Positions 10,701 through 24,025 of a DNA stretch of 64,000 nucleotides are shown piece after piece. Positions within the stretch are counted from its first letter, which is position 1. Each line of letters opens with the position of its first letter. Made by a program: the position numbers and the translations under genes. Origin of the DNA: Euonymus europaeus (lineage: Eukaryota > Streptophyta > Magnoliopsida > Celastrales > Celastraceae); assembly GCA_963580455.1 (NCBI GenBank), contig OY756969.1, positions 24,648,760-24,712,759 of the forward strand, read 5' to 3'. Below the pieces are notes generated by a model, which worked only from the letters and a program-made list of their open reading frames with translations, ran no database searches and was not told where the DNA came from.

Positions 10701-11980
10701 CGTTTACGTAAAGAAACCACGTTGCGCGCCCAAATAGGTGAAACGAGACCAACTAGCCACGAGTTCTGAAATCAAAATCCGAAACTCCAAGATTGTTGAG
10801 CTCGAAAAGTAGTGTGAAATCAAGCTAAAAATCACCGAATTCAGAACTCGGAGTCAACGGATATTCATAAATCCGTTTACGTAAAGAAACCACGTTGCGC
10901 GCCTAAATAGGTGAAACGAGACCAACTAGCCACGAGTTCTGAAATCAAAATCCGAAACTCCAGGATTGTTGAGCTCGAAAAGTAGTGTGAAATAAAGCTA
11001 AAAATCACCGAATTCAGAACTCGGAGTCAACGGATATTCATAAAAGCGTTTATCTAAAGAAACCCCATTTCGCGGCTAACTAGGAGAAACGAGACCAACT
11101 AGCCATGAGTTCTGAAATCAAAATCCAAAACGCAAGGATCGTAGAACTCAAAAAGGAGTATGAAATCAAGCTAAAAATCACCGAATTCAGAACTCGAAGT
11201 CAACGGATATTCATAAATCCGTTTACGTAAAGAAACCACATTGCGCGCCTAAATAGGTGAAACGAGACCAACTAGCCACGAGTTCTGAAATCAAAATCCG
11301 AAACGCCAGGATTGTAGAGCTCGAAAAGTAGTGTGAAATCAAGCTAAAAATCACCGAATTCAGAACTCGGAGTCAACGGATATTCATAAAACCGTTTACG
11401 TAAAGAAACCACATTTCGCGGCTAACTAGGTGAAACGAGACCAACTAGCCACGAGTTCTGAAATCAAAATCCAAAACGCAAGGATCGTAGAACTCAAAAA
11501 GTAGTGTGAAATCAAGCTAAAAATCACCGAATTCAGAACTCGGAGTCAACGGATATTCATAAATCCGTTTATATAAAGAAACCACATTGCGCGCCTAAAT
11601 AGGTGAAACGAGACCAACTAGCCACGAGTTCTGAAATCAAAACCCGAAACGCCAGGATTGTTGAGCTCGAAAAGTAGTGTGAAATCAAGCTAAAAATCAT
11701 CGAATTCAGAACTCGGAGTCAACGGATATTCATAAAACCGTTTACGTAAAGAACCACATTTCGCGGCTAACTAGGTGAAACGAGACCAACTAGCCACGAG
11801 TTCTGAAATCAAAATCCGAAACGTCAGGATCGTAGAGCTCAAAAAGTAGTGTGAAATCAAGCTAAAAATCACCGAATTCAGAACTCGGAGTCAACGGATA
11901 TTCATAAAACCGTTTACGTAAAGAACCACATTTCGCGGCTAACTAGGTGAAACGAGACCAACTAGCCACGAGTTCTGAAA
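7782..11980. repeat. 23-monomer HOR, second copy, expanded by one dimer
   Basis: This follows the order of 3,807-7,640. aatcgagc is at 9,608 (spacing 3,975), while tttaggtaaag at 10,532 and gcgtttatctaaag at 11,046 have spacing 4,321. The extra 346 bp is the B-containing pair counted twice at 9,856-10,547. Similarity to the first copy stops near 11,980, where the next monomer switches to ttgtagagctcg and taaggaaacc. Confidence 0.78.
9856..10547. repeat. Dimer duplicated in tandem (346 bp x 2)
   Basis: The class A unit with ttgtagagctcaaaaag followed by the class B unit with caaaacgcaagg occurs at 9,856-10,201 and again at 10,202-10,547. The corresponding place in the first copy of this HOR (5,881-6,226) has the pair only once. 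This is the simplest case in the window of an HOR changing length by two monomers. Confidence 0.8.
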
Positions 11981-14530
11981 TCAAAATCCGAAACGCCAGG
12001 ATTGTAGAGCTCGAAAAGTAGTGTGAAATCAAGCTAAAAATCACCGAATTCAGAACTCGGAGTCAACGGATATTCATAAAACCGTTTACGTAAGGAAACC
12101 ACATTTCGCGGCTAACTAGGTGAAACGAGACCAACTAGCCACAAGTTCTGAAATCAAAATCCGAAACGCCAGGATCGTAGAGCTCAAAAAGTAGTGTGAA
12201 ATCAAGCTAAAAATCACCGAATTCAGAACTCGGAGTCAACGGATATTCATAAAACTATTTACGTAAAGAAACCACATTTCGCGGCTAACTAGGTGAAACG
12301 AGACCAACTAACCACGAGTTCTGAAATAAAAATCCGAAATTCCAGGATCGTAGAGCTCGAAAAGTAGTGTGAAATCAAGCTAAAAATCACCGAATTCAGA
12401 ACTCGGAGTCAACGGATATTCATAAATCCATTTACGTAAAGGAACCACATTGCGCGGCTAAATAGGTGAAACGAGACCAACTAGCCACGAGTTCTGAAAT
12501 CAAAATCCGAAACGCCAGGATTGTAGAGCTCGAAAAGTAGTGTGAAATCAAGCTAAAAATCACCGAATTCAGAACTCGGAGTCAACGGATATTCATAAAA
12601 CCGTTTACGTAAAGAAACCACATTTCGCGGCTAACTAGGTGAAACGAGACCAACTAGCCACGAGTTCTGAAATCAAAATCCAAAACGCAAGGATCGTAGA
12701 GCTCAAAAAGGAGTGTGAAATCAAGCTAAAAATCACCGAATTCAGAACTCGGAGTCAACGAATATTCATAAATCCGTTTACGTAAAGAAACCACATTTCG
12801 CGGCTAAATAGGTGAAACGAGACAACTAGCCACGAGTTCTGAAATCAAAATCCGAAAAGCCAGGATCGTAGAGCTCAAAAATTAGTGTGAAATCAAGCTA
12901 AAAATCACAGAATTCAGAACTCGGAGTCAACGGATATTCATAAATCCGTTTACGTAAAGAAACCACATTGCGCGGCTAAATAGGTGAAACTAGACCAACT
13001 AGCCACGAGTTCTGAAATCAAATTCCGAAATGCCAGGATTGTAGAGCTCGAAAAGTAGTGTGAAATCAAGCTAAAAATCATCGAATTCAGAACTCGGAGT
13101 CAACGGATATTCGTAAAACCGTTTACGTAAAGAAACCACATTTCGCGGCTAACTAGGTGAAACGAGACCAACTAGCCACGAGTTCTGAAATCAAAATCCA
13201 AAACGCGAGGATCGTAGAACTCAAAAAGGAGTGTGAAATCAAGCTAAAAATCACCGAATTCAGAACTCGGAGTCAACGGATATTCATAAATCCGTTTATA
13301 TAAAGAAACCACATTGCGCGCCTAAATAGGTGAAACGAGACCAACTAGCCACGAGTTCTGAAATCAAAATCCGAAACGCCAGGATTGTAGAGCTCGAAAA
13401 GTAGTGTGAAATCAAGCTAAAAATCACCGAATTCAGAACTCGGAGTCAACGGATATTCATAAAACCGTTTACGTAAAGAAACCACATTTCGCGGCTAACT
13501 AGGTGAAACGAGACCAACTAGCCACGAGTTCTGAAATCAAAATCCAAAACGCAAGGATCGTAGAACTCAAAAAGGAGTGTGAAATCAAGCTAAAAATCAC
13601 CGAATTCAGAACTCGGAGTCAACGGATATTCATAAATCCGTTTATATAAAGAAACCACATTGCGCGCCTAAATAGGTGAAACGAGACCAACTAGCCACGA
13701 GTTCTGAAATCAAAACCCGAAACGCCAGGATTGTTGAGCTCGAAAAGTAGTGTGAAATCAAGCTAAAAATCATCGAATTCAGAACTCGGAGTCAACGGAT
13801 ATTCATAAAACCGTTTACGTAAAGAACCACATTTCGCGGCTAACTAGGTGAAACGAGACCAACTAGCCACGAGTTCTGAAATCAAAATCCGAAACGTCAG
13901 GATCGTAGAGCTCAAAAAGTAGTGTGAAATCAAGCTAAAAATCACCGAATTCAGAACTCGGAGTCAACGGATATTCATAAAACCGTTTACGTAAAGAACC
14001 ACATTTCGCGGCTAACTAGGTGAAACGAGACCAACTAGCCACGAGTTCTGAAATCAAAATCCGAAACGCCAGGATTGTAGAGCTCGAAAAGTAGTGTGAA
14101 ATCAAGCTAAAAATCACCGAATTCAGAACTCGGAGTCAACGGATATTCATAAAACCGTTTACGTAAGGAAACCACATTTCGCGGCTAACTAGGTGAAACG
14201 AGACCAACTAGCCACAAGTTCTGAAATCAAAATCCGAAATGCCAGGATCGTAGAGCTCAAAAAGTAGTGTGAAATCAAGCTAAAAATCACCGAATTCAGA
14301 ACTCGGAGTCAACGGATATTCATAAAACTATTTACGTAAAGAAACCACATTTCGCGGCTAACTAGGTGAAACGAGACCAACTAACCACGAGTTCTGAAAT
14401 AAAAATCCGAAATGCCAGGATCGTAGAGCTCGAAAAGTAGTGTGAAATCAAGCTAAAAATCACCGAATTCAGAACTCGGAGTCAACGGATATTCATAAAT
14501 CCATTTACGTAAAGGAACCACATTGCGCGG
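11230..14530. repeat. 12-monomer spaced duplication (offset 2,073 bp)
   Basis: A series from about 11,230 to 12,460 reappears at about 13,300 to 14,530. acgtcagg is at 11,821 and 13,894, and taaggaaacc at 12,091 and 14,164, both 2,073 bp apart (12 x 173 minus 3). Between the copies lie rearranged pieces of the 6-mer family: aaaaattagtg near 12,880, and caaattccgaaatgcc near 13,020. A mixed-class monomer with atttcgcggctaaatag begins at 12,795. Confidence 0.75.
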
Positions 14531-17286
14531 CTAAATAGGTGAAACGAGACCAACTAGCCACGAGTTCTGAAATCAAAATCCGAAACGCCAGGATGGTAGA
14601 GCTCGAAAAGTAGTGTGAAATCAAGCTAAAAATCACCGAATTCAGAACTCGGAGTCAACGGATATTCATAAATCCGTTTACGTAAAGAAACCACATTGCG
14701 CGCTTAAATAGGTGAAACGAGACCAACTAGCCACGAGTTCTGAAATCAAAATCCGAAACGCCAGGATTGTAGAGCTCGAAAAGTAGTGTGAAATCAAGCT
14801 AAAAATCACCGAATTCAGAACTCGGAGTCAACGGATATTCATAAATCCGTTTACGTAAAGGAACCACATTGCGCGGCTAAATAGGTGAAACGAGACAACT
14901 AGCCACGAGTTCTGAAATCAAAATCCAAAACGCCAGGATCGTAGAGCTCAAAAATTAGTGTGAAATCAAGCTAAAAATCACAGAATTCAGAACTCGGAGT
15001 CAACGGATATTCATAAATCCGTTTACGTAAAGAAACCACATTGCGCGGCTAAATAGGTGAAACTAGACCAACTAGCCACGAGTTCTGAAATCAAATTCCG
15101 AAATGCCAGGATTGTAGAGCTCGAAAAGTAGTGTGAAATCAAGCTAAAAATCATCGAATTCAGAACTCGGAGTCAACGGATATTCGTAAAACCGTTTACG
15201 TAAAGAAACCACATTTCGCGGCTAACTAGGTGAAACGAGACCAACTAGCCACGAGTTCAGAAATCAAAATCCAAAACGCCAGGATCGTAGAGCTCAAAAA
15301 GTAGTGTGAAATCGAGCTAAAAATCACCGAATTCAGAACTCGGAGTCAACGGATATTCATAAAACTATTTACGTAAAGAAACCACATTTCGCGGCTAACT
15401 AGGTGAAACGAGACCAACTAACCATGAGTTCTGAAATCAAAATCCGAAATAACAGGATCGTAGAGCTCGAAAAGTAGTGTGAAATCAAGCTAAAAATCAC
15501 CGAATTCAGAACTCGGAGTCAACGGATATTCATAAATCCGTTTACGTAAAGGAACCACATTGCGCGGCTAAATAGGTGAAACGAGACCAACTAGCCACGA
15601 GTTCTGAAATCAAAATCCGAAACGCCAGGATTGTAGAGCTCGAAAAGTAGTGTGAAATCAAGCTAAAAATCACCGAATTCAGAACTCGGAGTCAACGGAT
15701 ATTCATAAAACCGTTTACGTAAAGAAACCACATTTCGCGGCTAACTAGGTGAAACGAGACCAACTAGCCACGAGTTCTGAAATCAAAATCCAAAACGCAA
15801 GGATCGTAGAGCTCAAAAAGGAGTGTGAAATCAAGCTAAAAATCACCGAATTCAGAACTCGGAGTCAACGGATATTCATAAATCCGTTTAGGTAAAGAAA
15901 CCACATTGCGCGCCTAAATAGGTGAAACGAGACCAACTAGCCACGAGTTCTGAAATCAAAATCCGAAACGCCAGGATTGTTGAGCTCGAAAAGGAGTGTG
16001 AAATCAAGCTAAAAATCACCGAATTCAGAACTCGGAGTCAACGGATATTCATAAATCCGTTTACGTAAAGAAACCACGTTGCGCGCCTAAATAGGTGAAA
16101 CGAGACCAACTAGCCACGAGTTCTGAAATCAAAATCCGAAACTCCAAGATTGTTGAGCTCGAAAAGTAGTGTGAAATCAAGCTAAAAATCACCGAATTCA
16201 GAACTCGGAGTCAACGGATATTCATAAATCCGTTTACGTAAAGAAACCACGTTGCGCGCCTAAATAGGTGAAACGAGACCAACTAGCCACGAGTTCTGAA
16301 ATCAAAATCCGAAACTCCAGGATTGTTGAGCTCGAAAAGTAGTGTGAAATCAAGCTAAAAATCACCGAATTCAGAACTCGGAGTCAACGGATATTCATAA
16401 AAGCGTTTATGTAAAGAAACCCCATTTCGCGGCTAACTAGGAGAAACGAGACCAACTAGCCATGAGTTCTGAAATCAAAATCCAAAACGCAAGGATCGTA
16501 GAACTCAAAAAGGAGTATGAAATCAAGCTAAAAATCACCGAATTCAGAACTCGAAGTCAACGGATATTCATAAATCCGTTTACGTAAAGAAACCACATTG
16601 CGCGCCTAAATAGGTGAAACGAGACCAACTAGCCACGAGTTCTGAAATCAAAATCCGAAACGCCAGGATTGTAGAGCTCGAAAAGTAGTGTGAAATCAAG
16701 CTAAAAATCACCGAATTCAGAACTCGGAGTCAACGGATATTCATAAAACCGTTTACGTAAAGAAACCACATTTCGCGGCTAACTAGGTGAAACGAGACCA
16801 ACTAGCCACGAGTTCTGAAATCAAAATCCAAAACGCAAGGATCGTAGAACTCAAAAAGGAGTGTGAAATCAAGCTAAAAATCACCGAATTCAGAACTCGG
16901 AGTCAACGGATATTCATAAATCCGTTTATATAAAGAAACCACATTGCGCGCCTAAATAGGTGAAACGAGACCAACTAGCCACGAGTTCTGAAATCAAAAC
17001 CCGAAACGCCAGGATTGTTGAGCTCGAAAAGTAGTGTGAAATCAAGCTAAAAATCATCGAATTCAGAACTCGGAGTCAACGGATATTCATAAAACCGTTT
17101 ACGTAAAGAACCACATTTCGCGGCTAACTAGGTGAAACGAGACCAACTAGCCACGAGTTCTGAAATCAAAATCCGAAACGTCAGGATCGTAGAGCTCAAA
17201 AAGTAGTGTGAAATCAAGCTAAAAATCACCGAATTCAGAACTCGGAGTCAACGGATATTCATAAAACCGTTTACGTAAAGAACCAC
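14150..17286. repeat. 23-monomer HOR, third (partial) copy
   Basis: Markers match the first copy at an offset of 9,678 bp: aatcgagc at 15,311, tttaggtaaag at 15,889, and the gcgttta unit with cccc at 16,403. Here that unit reads gcgtttatgtaaag instead of gcgtttatctaaag. The copy contains one 6-mer rather than the two seen at 3,461-5,534, and lacks the extra dimer of the second copy. Confidence 0.78.
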
Positions 17287-20200
17287 ATTTCGCGGCTAAC
17301 TAGGTGAAACGAGACCAACTAGCCACGAGTTCTGAAATCAAAATCCGAAACGCCAAGATCGTAGAGCTCAAAAAGTAGTGTGAAATCAAGCTAAAAATCA
17401 CCGAATTCAGAACTCGGAGTCAACGGATATTCATAAATCCGTTTACGTAAAGAAACCACATTGCGCGGCTAAATAGGTGAAACTAGACCAACTAGACACG
17501 AGTTCTGAAATCAAAATCCGAAACGCCACGATTGTAGAGCTCGAAAAGTAGTGTGAAATCAAGCTAAAAATCACCGAATTCAGAACTCGGAGTCAACGGA
17601 TATTCGTAAAACCGTTTACGTAAAAAAACCACATTTCGCGGCAAACTAGGTGAAACGAGACCAACTAGCCACGAGTTCAGAAATAAAAATCCGAAACGCC
17701 AGGATCGTAGAGCTCAAAAAGTAGTGTGAAATCAAGCTAAAAATCACCGAATTCAGAACTCGAAGTCAACGGATATTCATAAAACTATTTACGTAAAGAA
17801 ACCACATTTCGCGGCTAACTAGGTGAAACGAGACCAACTAGCCACGAGTTCTGAAATCAAAATCCGAAATGTCAGGATCGTAGAGCTCAAAAAGTAGTGT
17901 GAAATCAAGCTAAAAATCACCGAATTCAGAACTCGGAGTCAACGGATATTCATAAATCCGTTTACGTAAAGAAACCACATTGCGCGGCTAAATAGGTGAA
18001 ACTAGACCAACTAGACACGAGTTCTGAAATCAAAATCCGAAACGCCACGATTGTAGAGCTCGAAAAGTAGTGTGAAATCAAGCTAAAAATCACCGAATTC
18101 AGAACTCGGAGTCAACGGATATTCGTAAAACCGTTTACGTAAAGAAACCACATTTCGCGGCAAACTAGGTGAAACGAGACCAACTAGCCACGAGTTCAGA
18201 AATCAAAATCCGAAACGCCAGGATCGTAGAGCTCAAAAAGTAGTGTGAAATCAAGCTAAAAATCACCGAATTCAGAACTCGGAGTCAACGGATATTCATA
18301 AATCCGTTTACATAAAGAAACCACATTGCGCGCCTAAATAGGTGAAACGAGACCAACTAGCCACGAGTTCTGAAATCAAAACCCGAAACGCCAGGATTGT
18401 TGAGCTCGAAAAGTAGTGTGAAATCAAGCTAAAAATCATCGAATTCAGAACTCGGAGTCAACGGATATTCATAAAACCGTTTACGTAAAGAACCACATTT
18501 CGCGGCTAACTAGGTGAAACGAGACCAACTAGCCACGAGTTCAGAAATCAAAATCCGAAACGCCAGGATCGTAGAGCTCAAAAAGTAGTGTGAAATCAAG
18601 CTAAAAATCACCGAATTCAGAACTCGAAGTCAACGGATATTCATAAATCCGTTTACGTAAAGAAACCACATTGCGCGCCTAAATAGGTGAAACGAGACCA
18701 ACTAGCCACGAGTTCTGAAATCAAAATCCGAAACGCCAGGATTGTAGAGCTCGAAAAGTAGTGTGAAATCAAGCTAAAAATCACCGAATTCAGAACTCGG
18801 AGTCAACGGATATTCATAAATCCGTTTACGTAAAGAAACCACATTGCGCACCTAAATAGGTGAAACGAGACCAACCAGCCACGAGTTCTGAAATCAAAAT
18901 CCGAAACGTCAGGATCGTAGAGCTCAAAAAGTAGTGTGAAATCAAGCTAAAAATCACCGAATTCAGAACTCGGAGTCAACGGATATTCATAAAACCGTTT
19001 ACGTAAAGAACCACATTTCGCGGCTAACTAGGTGAAACGAGACCAACTAGCCACGAGTTCTGAAATCAAAATCCGAAACGCCAGGATCGTAGAGCTCAAA
19101 AAGTAGTGTGAAATCAAGCTAAAAATCACCGAATTCAGAACTCGGAGTCAACGGATATTCATAAATCCGTTTACGTAAAGAAACCACATTGCGCGGCTAA
19201 ATAGGTGAAACTAGACCAACTAGACACGAGTTCTGAAATCAAAATCCGAAACGCCACGATTGTAGAGCTCGAAAAGTAGTGTGAAATCAAGCTAAAAATC
19301 ACCGAATTCAGAACTCGGAGTCAACGGATATTCGTAAAACCGTTTACGTAAAGAAACCACATTTCGCGGCAAACTAGGTGAAACGAGACCAACTAGCCAC
19401 GAGTTCAGAAATAAAAATCCGAAACGCCAGGATCGTAGAGCTCAAAAAGTAGTGTGAAATCAAGCTAAAAATCACCGAATTCAGAACTCGAAGTCAACGG
19501 ATATTCATAAAACTATTTACGTAAAGAAACCACATTTCGCGGCTAACTAGGTGAAACGAGACCAACTAGCCACGAGTTCTGAAATCAAAATCCGAAATGT
19601 CAGGATCGTAGAGCTCAAAAAGTAGTGTGAAATCAAGCTAAAAATCACCGAATTCAGAACTCGGAGTCAACGGATATTCATAAATCCGTTTACGTAAAGA
19701 AACCACATTGCGCGGCTAAATAGGTGAAACTAGACCAACTAGACACGAGTTCTGAAATCAAAATCCGAAAAGCCACGATTGTAGAGCTCGAAAAGTAGTG
19801 TGAAATCAAGCTAAAAATCACCGAATTCAGAACTCGGAGTCAACGGATATTCGTAAAACCGTTTACGTAAAGAAACCACATTTCGCGGCAAACTAGGTGA
19901 AACGAGACCAACTAGCCACGAGTTCAGAAATCAAAATCCGAAACGCCAGGATCGTAGAGCTCAAAAAGTAGTGTGAAATCAAGCTAAAAATCACCGAATT
20001 CAGAACTCGGAGTCAACGGATATTCATAAATCCGTTTACATAAAGAAACCACATTGCGCGCCTAAATAGGTGAAACGAGACCAACTAGCCACGAGTTCTG
20101 AAATCAAAACCCGAAACGCCAGGATTGTTGAGCTCGAAAAGTAGTGTGAAATCAAGCTAAAAATCATCGAATTCAGAACTCGGAGTCAACGGATATTCAT

Positions 20201-20743
20201 AAAACCGTTTACGTAAAGAACCACATTTCGCGGCTAACTAGGTGAAACGAGACCAACTAGCCACGAGTTCAGAAATCAAAATCCGAAACGCCAGGATCGT
20301 AGAGCTCAAAAAGTAGTGTGAAATCAAGCTAAAAATCACCGAATTCAGAACTCGAAGTCAACGGATATTCATAAATCCGTTTACGTAAAGAAACAACATT
20401 GCGCGCCTAAATAGGTGAAACGAGACCAACTAGCCACGAGTTCTGAAATCAAAATCCGAAACGCCAGGATTGTAGAGCTCGAAAAGTAGTGTGAAATCAA
20501 GCTAAAAATCACCGAATTCAGAACTCGGAGTCAACGGATATTCATAAATCCGTTTACGTAAAGAAACCACATTGCGCACCTAAATAGGTGAAACGAGACC
20601 AACCAGCCACGAGTTCTGAAATCAAAATCCGAAATGCCAGGATTGTTGAGCTCGAAAAGGAGTGTGAAATCAAGCTAAAAATCACCGAATTCAGAACTCG
20701 GAGTCAACGGATATTCATAAATCCGTTTACGTAAAGAAACCAC
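17287..20743. repeat. Tandem 10-mer duplication (1,728 bp spacing)
   Basis: 17,287-19,014 and 19,015 to about 20,640 share ten monomers. The new markers are actagacacg with gccacgattg, gtaaaaccg, gcggcaaactagg with gttcagaaat, and gcgcacc with ccaaccagcc. Within each 10-mer the actagacacg / gcggcaaac pair itself occurs twice, three monomers apart (near 17,497 and 18,015; 19,225 and 19,743). The tenth monomers differ in their second half: aacgtcagg in the first copy, aaatgccaggattgttgag in the second. Confidence 0.8.
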
Positions 20744-22310
20744 GTTGCGCGGCTAAATAGGTGAAACGAGACCAACTAGCCACGAGTTCTGAAATCAAAA
20801 TCCGAAACGCCAGGATTGTAGAGCTAGAAAAGTAGTGTGAAATCAAGCTAAAAATCACCGAATTCAGAACTCGGAGTCAACGGATATTCATAAAACCGTT
20901 TACGTAAAGAAACCACATTTCGCGGCTAACTAGGTGAAACGAGACCAACTAGCCACGAGTTCTGAAATCAAAATCCAAAACGCAAGGATCGTAGAACTCA
21001 AAAAGGAGTGTGAAATCAAGCTAAAAATCACCGAATTCAGAACTCGGAGTCAACGGATATTCATAAATCCGTTTACATAAAGAAACCACATTGCGCGCCT
21101 AAATAGGTGAAACGAGACCAACTAGCCACGAGTTCTGAAATCAAAACCCGAAACGCCAGGATTGTTGAGCTCGAAAAGTAGTGTGAAATCAAGCTAAAAA
21201 TCATCGAATTCAGAACTCGGAGTCAACGGATATTCATAAAACCGTTTACGTAAAGAACCACATTTCGCGGCTAACTAGGTGAAACGAGACCAACTAGCCA
21301 CGAGTTCAGAAATCAAAATCCGAAACGCCAGGATCGTAGAGCTCAAAAAGTAGTGTGAAATCAAGCTAAAAATCACCGAATTCAGAACTCGAAGTCAACG
21401 GATATTCATAAATCCGTTTACGTAAAGAAACAACATTGCGCGCCTAAATAGGTGAAACGAGACCAACTAGCCACGAGTTCTGAAATCAAAATCCGAAACG
21501 CCAGGATTGTAGAGCTCGAAAAGTAGTGTGAAATCAAGCTAAAAATCACCGAATTCAGAACTCGGAGTCAACGGATATTCATAAATCCGTTTACGTAAAG
21601 AAACCACATTGCGCACCTAAATAGGTGAAACGAGACCAACCAGCCACGAGTTCTGAAATCAAAATCCGAAATGCCAGGATTGTTGAGCTCGAAAAGGAGT
21701 GTGAAATCAAGCTAAAAATCACCGAATTCAGAACTCGGAGTCAACGGATATTCATAAATCCGTTTACGTAAAGAAACCACGTTGCGCGGCTAAATAGGTG
21801 AAACGAGACCAACTAGCCACGAGTTCTGAAATCAAAATCCGAAACGCCAGGATTGTAGAGCTCGAAAAGTAGTGTGAAATCAAGCTAAAAATCACCGAAT
21901 TCAGAACTCGGAGTCAACGGATATTCATAAAACCGTTTACGTAAAGAAACCACATTTCGCGGCTAACTAGGTGAAACGAGACCAACTAGCCACGAGTTCT
22001 GAAATCAAAATCCAAAACGCAAGGATCGTAGAACTCAAAAAGGAGTGTGAAATCAAGCTAAAAATCACCGAATTCAGAACTCGGAGTCAACGGATATTCA
22101 TAAATCCGTTTACATAAAGAAACCACATTGCGCGCCTAAATAGGTGAAACGAGACCAACTAGCCACGAGTTCTGAAATCAAAACCCGAAATGCCAGGATT
22201 GTTGAGCTCGAAAAGTAGTGTGAAATCAAGCTAAAAATCATCGAATTCAGAACTCGGAGTCAACGGATATTCATAAAACCGTTTACGTAAAGAACCACAT
22301 TTCGCGGCTA
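20226..22310. repeat. Tandem 6-mer duplication (1,037 bp spacing)
   Basis: Monomers beginning gttgcgcggc occur at 20,744 and 21,781. gcgcacc units lie near 20,575 and 21,612, and aaacaacattg near 20,394 and 21,430. The unit reads A, B (caaaacgcaagg), C (aaacccg, ttgttgag), B one base short, C, C. One private difference is gagctagaaaag near 20,821 in the first copy. After about 22,310 the sequence leaves this pattern. Confidence 0.8.
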
Positions 22311-24025
22311 ACTAGGTGAAACGAGACCAACTAGCCACGAGTTCTGAAATCAAATTCCGAAACGTCAGGATCGTAGAGCTCAAAAAGTAGTGTGAAATCA
22401 AGCTAAAAATCAACGAATTCAGAACTCGGAGTCAACGGATATTCATAAAACCGTTTACGTAAAGAACCACATTTTGCGGCTAACTAGGTGAAACGAGACC
22501 AACTAGCCACGAGTTCTGAAATCAAAATCCGAAACGCCAGGATCGTAGAGCTCAAAAAGTAGTGTGAAATCAAGCTAAAAATCACCGAATTCAGAACTCG
22601 GAGTCAACGGATATTCATAAATCCGTTTACGTAAAGAAACCACATTGCGCGGCTAAATAGGTGAAACTAGACCAACTAGACACGAGTTCTGAAATCAAAA
22701 TCCGAAACGCCACGATTGTAGAGCTCGAAAAGTAGTGTGAAATCAAGCTAAAAATCACCGAATTCAGAACTCGGAGTCAACGGATATTCGTAAAACCGTT
22801 TACGTAAAGAAACCACATTTCGCGGCAAACTAGGTGAAACGAGACCAACTAGCCACGAGTTCAGAAATAAAAATCCGAAACGCCAGGATCGTAGAGCTCA
22901 AAAAGTAGTGTGAAATCAAGCTAAAAATCACCGAATTCAGAACTCGAAGTCAACGGATATTCATAAAACTATTTACGTAAAGAAACCACATTTCGCGGCT
23001 AACTAGGTGAAACGAGACCAACTAGCCACGAGTTCTGAAATCAAAACCCGAAAGGCCAGGATTGTTGAGCTCGAAAAGTAGTGTGAAATCAAGCTAAAAA
23101 TCATCGAATTCAGAACTCGGAGTCAACGGATATTCATAAAACCGTTTACGTAAAGAACCACATTTCGCGGCTAACTAGGTGAAACGAGACCAACTAGCCA
23201 CGAGTTCTGAAATCAAAATCCGAAACGTCAGGATCTTAGAGCTCAAAAAGTAGTGTGAAATCAAGCTAAAAATCACCGAATTCAGAACTCGGAGTCAACG
23301 GATATTCATAAAACCGTTTACGTAAATAACCACATTTCGCGGCTAACTAGGTGAAACGAGACCAACTAGCCAGGAGTTCTGAAATCAAAATCCGAAACTC
23401 CAGGATCGTAGAGCTCAAAAAGTAGTGTGAAATCAAGCTAAAAATCACCGAATTCAGAACTCGGAGTCAACGGATATTCATAAATCCGTTTACGTAAAGA
23501 AACCACATTGCGCGGCTAATTAGGTGAAACTAGACCAACTAGACACGAGTTCTGAAATCAAAATCCGAAACGCCACGATTGTAGAGCTCGAAAAGTAGTG
23601 TGAAATCAAGCTAAAAATCACCGAATTCAGAACTCGGAGTCAACGGATATTCGTAAAACCGTTTACGTAAAGAAACCACATTTCGCGGAAAACTAGGTGA
23701 AACGAGACCAACTAGCCACGAGTTCAGAAATCAAAATCCGAAATGCCAGGATCGTAGAGCTCAAAAAGTAGTGTGAAATCAAGCTAAAAATCACCGAATT
23801 CAGAACTCGAAGTCAACGGATATTCATAAAACTATTTACGTAAAGAAATCACATTTCGCGGCTAACTAGGTGAAACGAGACCAACTAGCCACGAGTTCTG
23901 AAATCAAAATCCGAAACGCCAGGATCGTAGAGCTCAAAAAGTAGTGTGAAATCAAGCTAAAAATCACCGAATTCAGAACTCGGAGTCAACGGATATTCAT
24001 AAATCCGTTTACGTAAAGAAACCAC
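22311..24025. repeat. Mixed monomers related to the 10-mer family
   Basis: The actagacacg / gccacgattg unit followed by a gcggcaaac unit appears near 22,650-22,990, and again five monomers on (863 bp) with gcggaaaac near 23,685. Private changes include aggatcttag near 23,231, gtaaataacc near 23,325 and gccaggag near 23,371. No other feature is seen here. Confidence 0.72.
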
